From: Vandiemenella viatica | Taxonomy: Eukaryota; Arthropoda; Insecta; Orthoptera; Morabidae | Direction of reading: 5' to 3' | Assembly (NCBI GenBank): GCA_031002005.1 | Contig: CM061921.1 | Span: 127,936,597-128,000,596, forward strand | DNA: 64,000 nt | Shown here: piece after piece, positions 1-10,859 of the stretch | Numbering within the stretch: position 1 is the stretch's first letter | How the letters are laid out: each line of letters begins with the position of its first letter | Made by a program: the position numbers and the translations under genes | Notes under the pieces: model-generated | Seen by the model: only the letters and a program-made list of their open reading frames with translations | What the model was told of the DNA's origin: nothing | Database searches by the model: none

Positions 1-1793
1 TCAATTTTTGTAAAGTAGGTACCTCCTGCTAGTTTACGGAAGAGGTCGTCCGGTCTCGGAAGTGGATAGTCGTCTACCAGCAGATGCGGGTTGACGGTGG
101 TCTTAAAGTCACCACAGAGACGTAAGCGGCGTCCTGGCTTCTGAACTATGACCAACGGCGTGGCCCAGGGGCTGAACCGCACCGGCTGGAGGATCCCTTC
201 ATCTTGGAGACGTTGAAGTTCTTCCTGAAGTGGTTGTTGAAGCGCTACGGGTACCTGGCGTGCCCGGAAGTATCGAGGCCGTACGTCCGGCCGGAGTTGG
301 AGTGATGCTTCGAAGTCCTTTGCACAGCCGACGCCTGGTGAGAACAGGTCCTGAAACTCGGTGCAAAGGGCGTCCACTTCAGGAAAAGGAACATGCTGAG
401 ATACGAGGTGTATGTTATCCTCAATTGAAAATCCGAATAAGCGGAAAGCGTCCAGTCCAAATAAGTCTGCTGTGAGAGAACTGTTAACTACTAAAAAGGG
501 GACTGAACGATGTACAGACTTATACATGACGTTTGCTGTGAACTGTCCCAGGAGTGCTATTTCCTGTTTGTTGTATGTCAGGAGGCGCTTGGGGGCCGGC
601 GAGAGGGGGGGCGAGCCAATTTGCACATAAGTAGTATAATTAAGCAATGAGACTGCTGCTCCTGTGTCGACTTGTAGGCGCAGGGGCTTGCCATTGACCG
701 TAACGTCAATAAAAAGTTTGGATGCTGTGGAAGTGTCTACCTGATTGATATCCATAGGTGCGCCGCTCAACCTGTCTTGGTAAGACCCTGGGCGGCGAGA
801 GCCGGGATTGGCATTGGTGGTGTTGGTGCGGCAGACGGACGCCAGGTGTCCTTCCTTGCCGCAACGTGAGCATTCAGCCCAACGATCCGGACAATTTTCC
901 CTCTCATGTGCTGAATAACAGGCGGGGCAGGAGGGTAGGCGGAGCGGGCTGCGGCGACGGCGCTGCGGGATCCGCTGCTGCTGCCGAGACTTGGTGCCCC
1001 TGCCGGAACGGGCCGGTTCGATGTCCTTCTGAGGAAGCGGTCCCCGGTTGTGGTGTCGGGAGGAGCGCGACTGGGAGCTCTGGATGGCGGCGACGTCCTG
1101 TGTGTCCTCTACGTCGGTTCGGATTGCGGCCACATCCGCCCAGGACTCCAGGCGGCGATCTGCGGCCGTAGATATTTCGAATTTGTAGGCAAGTTCGATG
1201 ACCTGCTCCAGGGATGGGTCCTCTAACTTGAGGGCGTCATGCCGGAGTGCGGCATCTGGTGCAGCCTGTATGATGTGATCACGCACCATGTCGTCGGCGT
1301 AGGATTCGTGGGAACAACGAGTTTGAAACTTACATTTTCTGCTAAGGCCTTGGAGTTCGGCCGCCCACTGGCGATACGTCTGATCGGGCTTCTTCCGGCA
1401 TTGATAGAATTCGACGCGGGCCGCGACGACATGGTACCGGCGTCTGTAGTATGCATTCAGTGTCGTACAGATGGTCGTGAAGGTGAGGGTGTCGGGGTCT
1501 TGTGGCTGAAGTTTGGTGAGCAAGACATACATCTTTGATTGGTTCCAGGAAAGGAAATATGCACGCTGGTCTTCTTCTTTGGATATGTGATGAATTGCGA
1601 AGTGTTGTTTTATGCGCTTCTCGTAGGTCTCCCATTCTTCGACGTCGTCGTTGAATGCTGGGAACGGAGGCGGGGCCGTGGGTTGGCGGAGATTCCTGAC
1701 TTCCGCAATCAGTTGTCTCTGAGATTCGAAGAACTGATGTAGAAGTCCTTGGAGGAACTGTTGCCATTCCGTAGGTGCTGCTGGCGTAGCCAT
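1..1793 (-). CDS. Ty3/gypsy-type gag-pol polyprotein, 5' part, runs off the window edge
   Basis: Reading minus from the ATG at 1793, one frame stays open for 597 codons to the left edge with no stop. The first ~310 residues are a Gag-like domain ending in two zinc knuckles, CPACYSAHERENC and CSRCGKEGHLASVC. An Arg/Ser/Gln-rich linker precedes the knuckles. An aspartic protease follows with active site DTGAAVSLL (around residue 380). The last residues are the start of reverse transcriptase (WATPLVIV, RLCGDFK, DDYPLPRPDDLF). Gag and Pol share a single frame, with no frameshift. Reverse transcriptase palm, RNase H and integrase would lie left of base 1. The open frame and intact active-site motifs suggest a recent insertion. 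It lies on the same strand as the host gene and downstream of its last visible exon. Confidence 0.93.
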   Translation of the reverse strand, partial: MATPAAPTEWQQFLQGLLHQFFESQRQLIAEVRNLRQPTAPPPFPAFNDDVEEWETYEKRIKQHFAIHHISKEEDQRAYFLSWNQSKMYVLLTKLQPQDPDTLTFTTICTTLNAYYRRRYHVVAARVEFYQCRKKPDQTYRQWAAELQGLSRKCKFQTRCSHESYADDMVRDHIIQAAPDAALRHDALKLEDPSLEQVIELAYKFEISTAADRRLESWADVAAIRTDVEDTQDVAAIQSSQSRSSRHHNRGPLPQKDIEPARSGRGTKSRQQQRIPQRRRRSPLRLPSCPACYSAHERENCPDRWAECSRCGKEGHLASVCRTNTTNANPGSRRPGSYQDRLSGAPMDINQVDTSTASKLFIDVTVNGKPLRLQVDTGAAVSLLNYTTYVQIGSPPLSPAPKRLLTYNKQEIALLGQFTANVMYKSVHRSVPFLVVNSSLTADLFGLDAFRLFGFSIEDNIHLVSQHVPFPEVDALCTEFQDLFSPGVGCAKDFEASLQLRPDVRPRYFRARQVPVALQQPLQEELQRLQDEGILQPVRFSPWATPLVIVQKPGRRLRLCGDFKTTVNPHLLVDDYPLPRPDDLFRKLAGGTYFTKI

Positions 1794-1861
1794 GATGGTC
1801 GAGAGTTCTTATCCCAACCTTGTCGCCACTGAAGTGAACTACACTTAATGGTTCCTTGAGG

Positions 1862-1867
1862 TTTATT
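1862..1867 (-). terminator. Polyadenylation signal in the LTR
   Basis: AATAAA on the minus strand, about 32 bases before the inferred LTR end and downstream of the LTR TATA box. It would mark the R/U5 side of the LTR. Confidence 0.5.
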
Positions 1868-2058
1868 ACTATGTACACAAAACACTGGTAAACAATAACA
1901 AATGTGGTACAGTTAGCGGATGACCGTCGAGAAATTTAGCCTGGTCCTGATCCGGGGTAGAGAGACGGCTTCTACTTCTCGCGAACTTCCGGTGGTCTTC
2001 TGTAGTTGAAGCTGGTTCCGCGGTCAGGCCGGAACTGGCGGTGGAGCGGCCGGCTACG

Positions 2059-2066
2059 CTTATATA
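2059..2066 (-). promoter_or_regulatory. TATA box in the gypsy-type LTR
   Basis: TATATAAG on the minus strand inside the LTR. It is placed so that transcription would start near 2035, upstream of the AATAAA signal and the gag start. This is the expected U3/R arrangement. Confidence 0.6.
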
Positions 2067-2276
2067 GGCGGCCTGGCGCAGGAATTCCGTTGTGTGGTAG
2101 TACGGCGACCTCTGTAAGAAATAGTCCCACTTAGCTTCTAGATGAGTCTATTTGTTTTCCTGGTTTGTTTTGATGTCTCTGCGCCTGTTTGGAGTCGTAT
2201 ATGTATCCCGGCGTGCAGGCGCGTTGTGTGTGAGGTCTGCCTGGCAGGGGCCTTTACTGGCAGACTGAACAAAGTG

Positions 2277-2350
2277 TAAATATCTTGGCATAAGGTTTGA
2301 TAATAAACTCAACTGGGAACTACAGATGGGGCACGTGGTAAGAAAAGGTA
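2277..2350 (+). pseudogene. Short LINE reverse-transcriptase fragment
   Basis: The stretch translates to KYLGIRFDNKLNWELQ and a few more residues. This is the block just after the catalytic domain of Jockey/CR1-type LINEs; the LINE at 15.7-16.0 kb has the equivalent KYLGVTFDTRVNWD. Nothing upstream continues the reading frame. A run of A residues follows at 2415-2428. It is probably a fossil scrap; no target-site duplication was found. Confidence 0.6.
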
Positions 2351-2359
2351 AAAAAAAAT

Positions 2360-5079
2360 CCTTCATTTACCGGGACTGTAATAAGTTACCTAGAGAAGTG
2401 ATGAATAATTTATTAAAAAAAAAAAAAATGCTGATGGAATTCGGAAGTCACAAAAGTAGGCGGGAGAATAATTCAGCACTGAAAGTTTATAAGACAATTA
2501 TTATGATTTTTAATGAGAATGTAATGAGAAGAGGAGGCAAGGCATAGGCTGAACACTGGCGGGCAGGCGGTCACAGGGAAGAAATTAGAATTAAACTTCT
2601 CCAGACCAAATATTATTCAAAAATATTTACATATTTCCGACCTTTCAGAATATTTATTAATGAATAAACATAATGTAAAGTATACATTTTCAGTCTATAT
2701 TAATCTTAACTTAAAACAGGTCATCACAAAACTAGCAGCAGATCGCGAACTTATTGAAGCAAACATAACAGATTCGATCCATAAATGCTGAGAACAATTG
2801 CAGTTCCAATGTTTTCGGTGACCCCTGGACTCTCGTAACACGATATTCCTTACGCTGTTATTATAGTGTGACATTTCTAACCGCTTTGTAGACTACCGAT
2901 GGTCATGTAGCTATTGTAAAAATACGCGAAAGAAGATAATTGTTCAGCGAATGTGTTTAATTTCAGGGTATAAAGGTTCAATGAAATAGGAAGGTGGCCT
3001 TCAGAAGCAGCTCACCAAACAAAACAAATCCGATAAAGCACCACTCAAAAAATAGTCACTACGATGTCAGAAATCAACCTGGAACTACTGGTTCTAGCTT
3101 GGACGGGGTGTTATTTGAACTAAAACATGCACGCTATATTAGTAGTCAGAGAAGTTGATTATTTAAAATAAAAAAATAATATGAAGATTCCTTGTATCGA
3201 TCAAGAAAAGTGCAGTATGATTGCGTCACCGTTAATTTCACAGTAACGGATAGATCCTTTATAAGAGGCTAAAACGAAAACACTAATTTTAAATGGAAGT
3301 GATAAGTGCTGTAGATACTGAAACCTTTCTAACTGTAGCGTCAATCGAGTCACAAGAACAATAAAAAAATATAGTAATATAAAATTGAACATCTGGTCGT
3401 GAACAAAACGGTTATCCCAGAAAAATAGTCGATATATGACGTAACAATTTTGACGCCATTAACGCCTATCACTCGTGAGTATTCTATTCGTGATCACGTT
3501 TGAGCTAAGTTAATGAAATCAGTCACCTTCTGCCCGTTTCATGAATCAGTTTTTCCATGGCTTCTATTGAGCAAGGAGTGCCAAAGAAATGACGACTTAG
3601 ACGAGGAATATTAAATTCTCTGCCCTATGTTTCCCATTTATTTGCTGCTGAATGCCGCCCTTGCTTCAATATAACACGTGCCTACTACGTTTAGCTGTTT
3701 ACCTCGTGCCATCAAATCTTCTGTATTTTTAGGATACTAATTTAGTTTTTTTTTATAGGTCATATTTCTACTTGTAAGCGAATACTGCAAAATAAATTTA
3801 TGGCTAAAATTGTAAATAAAGAAACAGAAATGTTCTGTTTGTGGGTACTACTTCTCTAGATCGATGGAGGACAATGCGTTACTGTAGAAACACTATCCCA
3901 CGCCGTGTTGTTACTGTTACTGTTACCGTTCAGCGTTAAATTACAGTAAATAGATGTGTACGTTTGCTGCCTCAAAAACAGATTCATCGCTTTCTTCCTT
4001 TCGGAAAAGCAAACGAAACATTTTTTAAAAAACTTTGTGCTATTGGAATTAAGTGCATAATACGTTCTTAAAAAAATTATTACATTACTGTCAAACTACA
4101 ATATTTCCTTGCAGAATTTACCGCACCGAAATACACCCGGAATCGTCAAAGAGTTACATGTAATTTATTGTTTCTTAGAATGGCATTACGTCAGAAATGT
4201 GAAAACAAATAAGCAGATTGAATGCTAGTTTATTGTTTCAGTAATACGGTATTTTGAAAGGCGTATCAGCAATGTGATCATTAGGGAGCATCCATAAACT
4301 ACGCAAATTCAATTCATTTTAGTATTCTCACCCCCCCCCCCCCCCCCCCAACGTAGCCTGGCGTGGCTTCCCCCCTCCCCCTGTGTGGCACGTAACATTC
4401 CAGAAGACTTTTTGTACTGTTTTCTCTTGACAGACTATCGTTGAAATTGCGGTTATATGGAACACAACTGATATTTGGGTTATATTCTTCTCTATAATTA
4501 TAAATACTTGTCTTCCGAGTGAAATGTTGGCACTAGCCACTCCTGCAAATAAAAAAAACTAAGAAGAGCCCTGCATTATTTGTTTTCTTTTGCTGCAGTT
4601 CTGTCACCTTTCTTTCTTACATTGCCAAGTTAAAGCATTTCTGTAGTTCATTAGATAATGGAAACTGGTTGGAAAAAAAAACATATTCGATAATCCTGGT
4701 AACTTTATTTTACAGCACCACTTCACACCACACTTTGAACTTGAAATTCACTTTCAGAACTAAATAAGATTTCATCTACGAGTGGTGTGATCACATCCAC
4801 GCAATTCTGATAAAAACAGCTTTATTTCAAACCATCAAAGCAATACGAACTGCCACTGCCTTGGAAAATTCCGGGTGTCATCTATAAACGAATTTGAGTG
4901 TATTTTACGAATCGTAATGCGCTGTCGCATGTCGTTCAAATGCGCCAGCCATTTGCAACCTAACGCTATGTCTTCGTCACACGCATGCACACCATTTTTA
5001 GTATATAGGATTTCTAAATTACATTCGAAGATAATTAAATGGCGGAAATAAATATACAAATGCTGTTGTGAACCTTACT
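2360..5079. other. No gene recognised; AT-rich intergenic or intronic DNA
   Basis: Only short open frames without recognisable motifs occur here. A 19-base C run lies at 4331-4349 and is followed by C-rich sequence to about 4381. I see no transposon ends or RNA gene signals. Confidence 0.5.
4331..4349. repeat. Homopolymer C tract (19 C)
   Basis: Uninterrupted run of 19 C, followed by C-rich sequence. It is simple low-complexity sequence and a likely assembly-length uncertainty. Confidence 0.9.
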
Positions 5080-5189
5080 TTAACTGTGAAAAATCATATA
5101 AATGAAAAAGCTACGTGGCTTGGCTTGGATTCCCCCTCCCTCCGAGCCACGAAATTTATGGACACTCCCTTGTTTGAGATTCCACTGAC

Positions 5190-5391
5190 CTGAGTACACG
5201 AGGATGCAAGCACCAAGCGTCAGAGCGACGGCTAGCTGGCCTTCCCCTGCCTCAGGGCTGCCACCAATGGATATTAGTGCGGCTGCCCGCAAAGCTGCCA
5301 ATACGGTGGATAACGCGAGCAATAACGCCAGCAGATGGCTCATGTTGCTCTGATTTGTACGCAGAAAATATCTCTGGTACAACATCTCTAC
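5190..5391 (-). CDS. Adenylyl cyclase type 5/6-like, exon with first membrane helices
   Basis: This 202-base minus-strand exon is bounded by an acceptor CACTTTTGCAG (just above 5391) and a donor GTCAGT (just below 5190). It begins in phase 0 and encodes 67 residues plus one base. The opening residues VEMLYQRYFLRTNQSN match the block that precedes the first membrane helix of animal adenylyl cyclases 5 and 6, which read LYQRYFF..NQSS. Two hydrophobic segments follow, roughly residues 19-41 and 52-67, fitting the start of the six-helix M1 domain. Membrane adenylyl cyclases make cAMP from ATP downstream of G proteins. The catalytic domains would be encoded in later exons left of the window. An open frame extends upstream through the intron, but that part is a chance Ile-rich stretch. 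Assignment to class 5/6 rests on remembered family motifs. Confidence 0.78.
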
Positions 5392-6829
5392 CTGCAAAAG
5401 TGTGTTTGACATATTGTAATCAATACTTTTAAATTTCAGTGGCTGTAAAATAATAATAATAATAATAATAGCTACTGAATGGACACCATACCAAACACTT
5501 CTTCTCTTAGGCATGATCAACACGTAAATAATAAATAAAATTAAATTAAATTCGTAATATTAAAATTCCGAATATTGGTATAGTTTCAATCAACAGAAAA
5601 CACCGCACCTTTACCGTAATTCTGAATTAATATAAAGATTTTTTTATGTAGATTAGTTGGAAGCAACAGATTTTAAGCATTGACAAGAAATAACAAATTA
5701 AAAAAAAAAACAGCCTTCAGTATGTTCGACCCTTGTTTCTGCTGGCAGGTCAGTAGTTGTGCAGTTTAACTGAGCATTGTGTATTAGATAGTCGTCACAC
5801 TATCAGATATGTCACAGAAAAAAAGCTACATCCTTCACATAAAGATTAGGGTTTTTGTACAGACGTAAGGGGCCAAATTCCAGATTGCATAGAGAGAAGT
5901 ATAAAACTAATTCAGTAACAAATAAATAAAATGAGTGTGGCGTTGTGGGCTGGCATGCGCCTCTATCGTGGTTGGAAGCAGAGCCCTATCCACAGGAGTC
6001 TTTGACTACTGACCTGATGAATTGCTCAGGTAGTTTGCAAAATATTTAAAAGAGAAGCGGGGTAAAAAATATTGCTGATTTGAATTTCTAGCTAATGGAA
6101 CAAGGTAGAATGAATAACTGAGTCCCATCTCGCACAATATCGCTGTGCGGAGACTTGCACAGGAAATTGAAATAGTTTCGACCGCCAAATTCAAACAGCA
6201 GCCGGTCAATGTTATCTCAATGCACCTTCCCATAAGAAAACGCGCTTCAATAAAATGTATTCTTTAAACATTTGTCTGGTCGTGGAGTGCTAGTTTAATG
6301 GATTATGCTAGGCAAGAAGACGCGCTCAAACGTTCGAGCTACCAATCATTCAAATTTTCAATTTTTATCGTTCTACACACATCTTTTATAAAGTTTCTTG
6401 TTATCCAGACCAACGACCTATGGTACAAATGTTTTCTCACAGAAGATTCCAGCTACTCGGAATAACTGCCAGGCAAATTTCTAATACTCTTCCAACCCTC
6501 TCAAAATATTTCCTAAACATTCGGTACCTATAAAACTGTTGGATTATATTAACACTTTTCTTTGATATCAATGTTCCGCAAGTTTACCCTTCAAGTCGTA
6601 ACTATAAAAAGAGCTTCCTTTTTTAGTTTTGACGTAAGCTTAATTACTCCACAATTAAGATAAACGAAAAGAATTATCAAGAAATACCGATAACCACTCA
6701 AATTACGGTACCACTGAGACCAACAAACTTTCGATTGATACCACTAATACACGTACTAATACTCGTCGGCTATAATAAACTAGCACAAAATAAACGCAAA
6801 GCATACTGGCCCGGTAATAAACCAAAATA
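5392..6829. other. Intron sequence, no further feature recognised
   Basis: Begins with the 3' splice site of the adenylyl cyclase-like exon and contains an (ATT)n run near 5450-5470. The rest is AT-rich with no motif I can name. It is inferred to be part of the 24-kb intron between 29448 and 5392. Confidence 0.5.
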
Positions 6830-7761
6830 CGAGGCATATTTTTTAAGTAAGTACCGTTTTGAAATTAAAAAAGACGTAAAATATATCTCAATAATTTTAT
6901 TTTTACATGAAAGCCTGTACCTTACTCTACTTTTCTACATAATTCCTTCAATATCGAGGCACTTGTCATAACGTAGTACCAGTTTTTGAAAACCCTCCTC
7001 ATAGAAGTCTGCCGCATGACTTGTTAACCACTGCATCACTACTGTTTTGACTTCGTTAACGTCTTCAAGACGCTGTCCACCCAGGTGTTTCTTCAAGTGC
7101 ATCATCGCCCGTAACAATTTGGCTTAAGAAATCATCACCATCATTGCGGTACCGCTCAAGAAAAGTCAATGCACTGCCTAAATGTTTGGTTTTGTGCACA
7201 TCCGTTAACATTTTCGGTACCCAACGTGAGCACAATTTTCGGTAATTCAAGTGCTCGGTCACAATGCCATACAAAAAACTACGAGAAACATTAGGAAAGT
7301 CATCACACAAGGAGGAAATCGTAGAGCGTCTGTTTTCTCTCACCTTATTGTCCACTTTCTGCACCAAACTTTCATTAACGACCGAAGGACGCCCACTCCG
7401 TTGTTCATCATGTACATTTGTGCGGCCATCTTTAAATGCTCTCACCCACTTTTTCACCATTCCATCACTCATAATGTTTTGTCCGTAAACTGCACAGATC
7501 TCACGATGAATATCGATCGGTTTTAGGCCTTTATCACAAAGAAATCTTATAACAGCCCGTACTTCACAGTCGGCGGGACTCACGATCATCGGAGGCATCT
7601 TAAACACTCAGTGAACAACGTAAACAAGGAAGAATTAGACTGTAATGGTGTCAGTGCGTAGGCAAGAGATGCAGGTACCCAGTGAGCATGCGCGGAACGC
7701 CGACCGTAGCGCTGCAGCCACGGTGTGACAAAACGGTACTTACTTAAAACAATAGGCCTCG
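6830..7761 (-). mobile_element. mariner element, internally deleted
   Basis: The ends are matching inverted repeats starting CGAGGC and sharing TTTTAAGTAAGTACCGTTTTG, about 32 bp each. They are flanked by TA on both sides (6828-6829, 7762-7763), the mariner target duplication. The 932-bp length is shorter than a full element of about 1.3 kb, because the middle of the transposase gene is missing. It lies inside the host intron, on the same strand as the host gene. Confidence 0.92.
6935..7607 (-). pseudogene. mariner transposase remnant
   Basis: From the ATG at 7607 the first ~165 residues are the N-terminal DNA-binding half of a mariner transposase (paired-like helix-turn-helix, then WVRAFKDGRTNVHDEQRSGR and YRKLCSRWVPKML). 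The frame reaches IVTGDD, where the first catalytic Asp belongs, then jumps within a few codons to the C-terminal end (LKKHLGGQR, QWLTSHAADFYEEG, LVLRYDKCL) in a different frame. Roughly 110-130 residues, including the second and third catalytic acids, are gone. This copy cannot encode active transposase but keeps both ends needed for mobilisation in trans. Confidence 0.93.
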
Positions 7762-9734
7762 TACCTAGCGGCAACTTCTTCTCTCTCACCTCCATCATTG
7801 ATTTGGCATGAAGTTCAAGAGACACAAAAGTATCCTTGTCATCAATTGTAAATAATCACAACCTCTCCATCAGCGTGGCGTTCCAAAAATTATGCCATCA
7901 GCCATAGTATCTAATCATGTTTGTATTTTATGTAAAAATTCTCTGCAATTTCATAAAGCGTTGAACATACAGTCGCAAACGTAATAGTTTTTAGGCGGCG
8001 TATGCAGGGTTAAACACGTTGCAGAGAGATTCTTCTGATACCGACAAACCTGTAAGAGACGATGGAATAGGTTGAAAATAGAAATAGAAGCAATTTATCA
8101 ACCAAAAAACATTCAGCTATGGACTGTTATTATGTCACCTTCTTTGGAAAAAAATTTTGCATGGTGACACTGTCTTAAGATTAAAGTCCTGTAAGTAGAA
8201 TATAAATGTGGGAGTTCAACCATCAGGGAGACGTGAGATCGATGTGGACGGGTTAATGAATCCCCTGCCGAGTTCACACTTGATGGTTCCGGAAAGAAGA
8301 AATCTGGAGAAAAGGTGTTTCAGCGGAAACAAATTTGTTTTCTTTATCTTAGTTACTGTAACCTGAATGCATAACTTAAAGCTGGAGTGAAGATCCACAG
8401 TTGTGAGAAAAAAAGTGGGGTTTATTAATTTTTGCTTTGTTGCTTTACTGCTTCGCTGGTTTGAATTTTTCTTGTTTGGATGTTTTGTTTTATTGGTTGC
8501 GTGTTTTCTGTGTCTTGAGATATACTTTTGTTGTATTATTATGACAGTGTTTAGAGATCATAATGTAAAAAACAGAAGCGAGTTGTTCAGATGTAAGTGC
8601 CATGCGCTGAAAATTTTGTGGACCAAATGCAAAGTGATAATGTTGAATTAAGGTCTGAAACGAAATGCTCAGCCAACTTCGGAACTGATTGCCAGTTTTT
8701 TAAATTAAAGTAAAAGACAACCACGGCAATTAACTTCAGAATTTCTGAACCCGAATGTAGTTAAAATTCTAAAATTCAAGGTATAAACTTGAATCAAGGT
8801 CTGTGTAACGGAAGAGTAACATTTGGAACCATTACAAACGATGATAATTTGTTAAAATCAGAGGTTTTTAATCTCCGGCGGTTTTCCGTTTATGAAATTA
8901 ACAATAATTGGTTACTGAAATTCAAATATAGCCAGTAATTTTGGAACCATTGTTGTATGAGTAATTAATGAGAACTTTATTCAATTGATCTAGCACGAAC
9001 ATTCAGTATTATTACATCTCGGCGTATTAGCAGTTAATGCTATTTTATATTTAAGAACCTACTATCTTTCGGAACAAGAGATCTCGATAGCTAATCATAA
9101 TTTTGTTTGGGGGACAATCGGTGTGTCAGTGTGTGAGGCATAAAGAATGATGACTTTCATTTAGTAATTATAGGGAACTGCCTTTTTTCTCGCACTCTCA
9201 GAAACCGATGTGCTACCTCAACTGGTGACTGGACACTAACGAACAAATAACAGCGTTTAAAGAAAGACTAATTAAATAAAATTTTAATACACTAATCAAA
9301 CAAATATTTTATCACATGGTTCGACGCTCGGCAGGACTGTGTTAAATAATTAAAGCAAACTAATTAAGTGGCTCCAGTGGCGAGAATATTATGTGGTGGT
9401 ATGACGGCAGCATTATGACGACTATCACTATCCATTGGTTTGCTTGTATGTACTTTGATGGTGATTCTAAGAAGGATTTTTCGGTGAAAAGAAGTAACAG
9501 GAGGAATATAAAATCTGAAAAAGAAATAATAAAGCTGAAAATTAGGATAGTGCAAGTGGAGACCACACTGAACAGAATAATAACAGTTATCAAAGACAGC
9601 GATCTTTTGGCTTGGCATATCCGAGGTGTTACTTTACCGATTTTTTATAAATTTTGTCCTTCGTGAAAATTCATTGAATAAACAGAACTCAGGTTTTCAT
9701 TTGTCACTGGAGATGACAAAATTTATTTTATCCC
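7762..9734. other. Intron sequence, nothing recognised
   Basis: AT-rich, with only short frames and no conserved motif. No inverted-repeat pair or SINE/LINE signature was found by reading. Confidence 0.45.
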
Positions 9735-9945
9735 CTCTGGCCTCGCATTCTGGAGGACGCGGGCTCGAATATCCGTCCGGGCTTTTAGATCTGGGTTTTC
9801 CATAGTTTCTCCAAATCACTCCAGGCGAATGGCGGGATGATTCTTTCAAAATATTATGGTTGAATTCCTTCTCGTTCCTTGCCTCCATTATTTCCCGCCT
9901 CTAATGACCTCGATGTCAAAGAGAAGTAAAGCCAAAAACAAAAAT
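9735..9945 (+). mobile_element. tRNA-derived SINE, subfamily B, 5'-truncated
   Basis: Starts inside the tRNA-like head (CTGGCCTCGCATTC) and lacks the A box, but keeps a degraded B box (GGCTCGAATAT). The shared body (CAAATCACTCCAGGCGAATG) and tail B (CGCCTCTAATGACCTCGATG) follow, then an A-rich end. The ~30 missing head bases and several substitutions make it older than the copies at 41 and 62 kb. Confidence 0.85.
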
Positions 9946-10234
9946 ATCTTTTTATCTTGAAGGCTAGCTAAGAAATTTGGACTTCCTGGTTTCCTTAGCA
10001 TGCTAACAATGTATATGCTATAGTTGTTTCATCATTTAACTTGTGGTAAATTTCCACGTTCTTGCCACTCAATCTTCCTAAGGAGATTGTAAATATGGAG
10101 GGTTAAGCCGCAGTCATCGATCTGAGTTGGGCTGATTTTACTAATAGTTTAAGAGCCGAAATTAGAGCAAATCAGTAAATTTAAGAGCAGACAAATCAAA
10201 TCCTAAAAATTACACTTTGAAATTTTAAATACCA

Positions 10235-10380
10235 TCATAAATCCAATACTGAAATTCTCCAGTCCAAATTCGAAAATTTGAATGCTGACCTCAACTCCAA
10301 TATTGAAATTCTTCATCCCAGATTTGGAAATTCGAATACGAATAATCCGATATAAAATTCTCCATTCCACATTGTCACAG
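10235..10380. repeat. Degenerate tandem repeat, ~50-bp unit, about three copies
   Basis: Three consecutive stretches share the pattern CCAATAxTGAAATTCTxCAxxCC followed by an AAATTCGAA-like segment, at about 50-base spacing. Identity is low, so it is an old duplication. Confidence 0.45.
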
Positions 10381-10859
10381 AAAGACTGCCGGGTTGGGGA
10401 TTTTTAGGAGAGATTTGAAGACCACATATCCCAGTTTGAAGAGAGACCTAGAGTTGTACCTTGATATGTGCAAGTAAAGACGTTATCTGTTCAGTTCATT
10501 AATTTTATACAGACCTTTTGTCGGTGCCAGGAAACAGGCGCCTTGTAATTACAAGTAAAGAAAGACAGGATTGAAGGAATCGAGGTACATTGGCAGACTG
10601 TCAGAAAGGACTATTGGGAGGTGTAGGTTGAAGTGAAAGGGCTATCGATGAAAGTGAAACGAAGATGCGACGACGTGTTGAGGAGTGAAGCCTCCACTAC
10701 AGTCTTAGTAGACGAGAGATCAAAGGTACAGGTACCCACGGTTATAAGGAATGACATACTCGTAGATATAGTGAATCGGATATATCACCTGGTGAGCACC
10801 CAAAATTAATCAAAGTACCGGAAAAGTAGATAGAATACGAATCTACAATTCGACAGTTG

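Larger units (their letters stand above)
1811..2129 (-). mobile_element. 5' LTR and primer binding site of the gag-pol element
   Basis: Just upstream of the gag start (minus strand) is TGGCGACAAGG (1818-1828), a primer binding site resembling the tRNA-Arg type (TGGCGAC) of 412/mdg1-like elements. The LTR begins one base further out, at about 1830 (TG...CA ends). It contains AATAAA on the minus strand (1862-1867) and a TATA box (2059-2066) about 200 bases upstream of it. The outer boundary near 2129 is a guess based on a CA end and was not confirmed with a second LTR. Confidence 0.7.

Noticed and set aside
758..1171. Plus-strand 137-residue Cys/Arg-rich frame
   Set aside because: It is the complement of the gag zinc-knuckle and basic linker region, whose minus frame is continuous with protease and reverse transcriptase.
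1342..1878. Minus-strand 178-residue frame overlapping the gag start
   Set aside because: It is in a different frame from the gag-pol reading and shows no motif; the ATG at 1793 opens the frame with Gag, protease and RT features.
5392..5523. Upstream extension of the 5.2-kb exon as a 147-residue protein start
   Set aside because: The part upstream of 5391 contains a poly-Ile run from an ATT microsatellite and is separated by an acceptor site that matches the conserved protein start.
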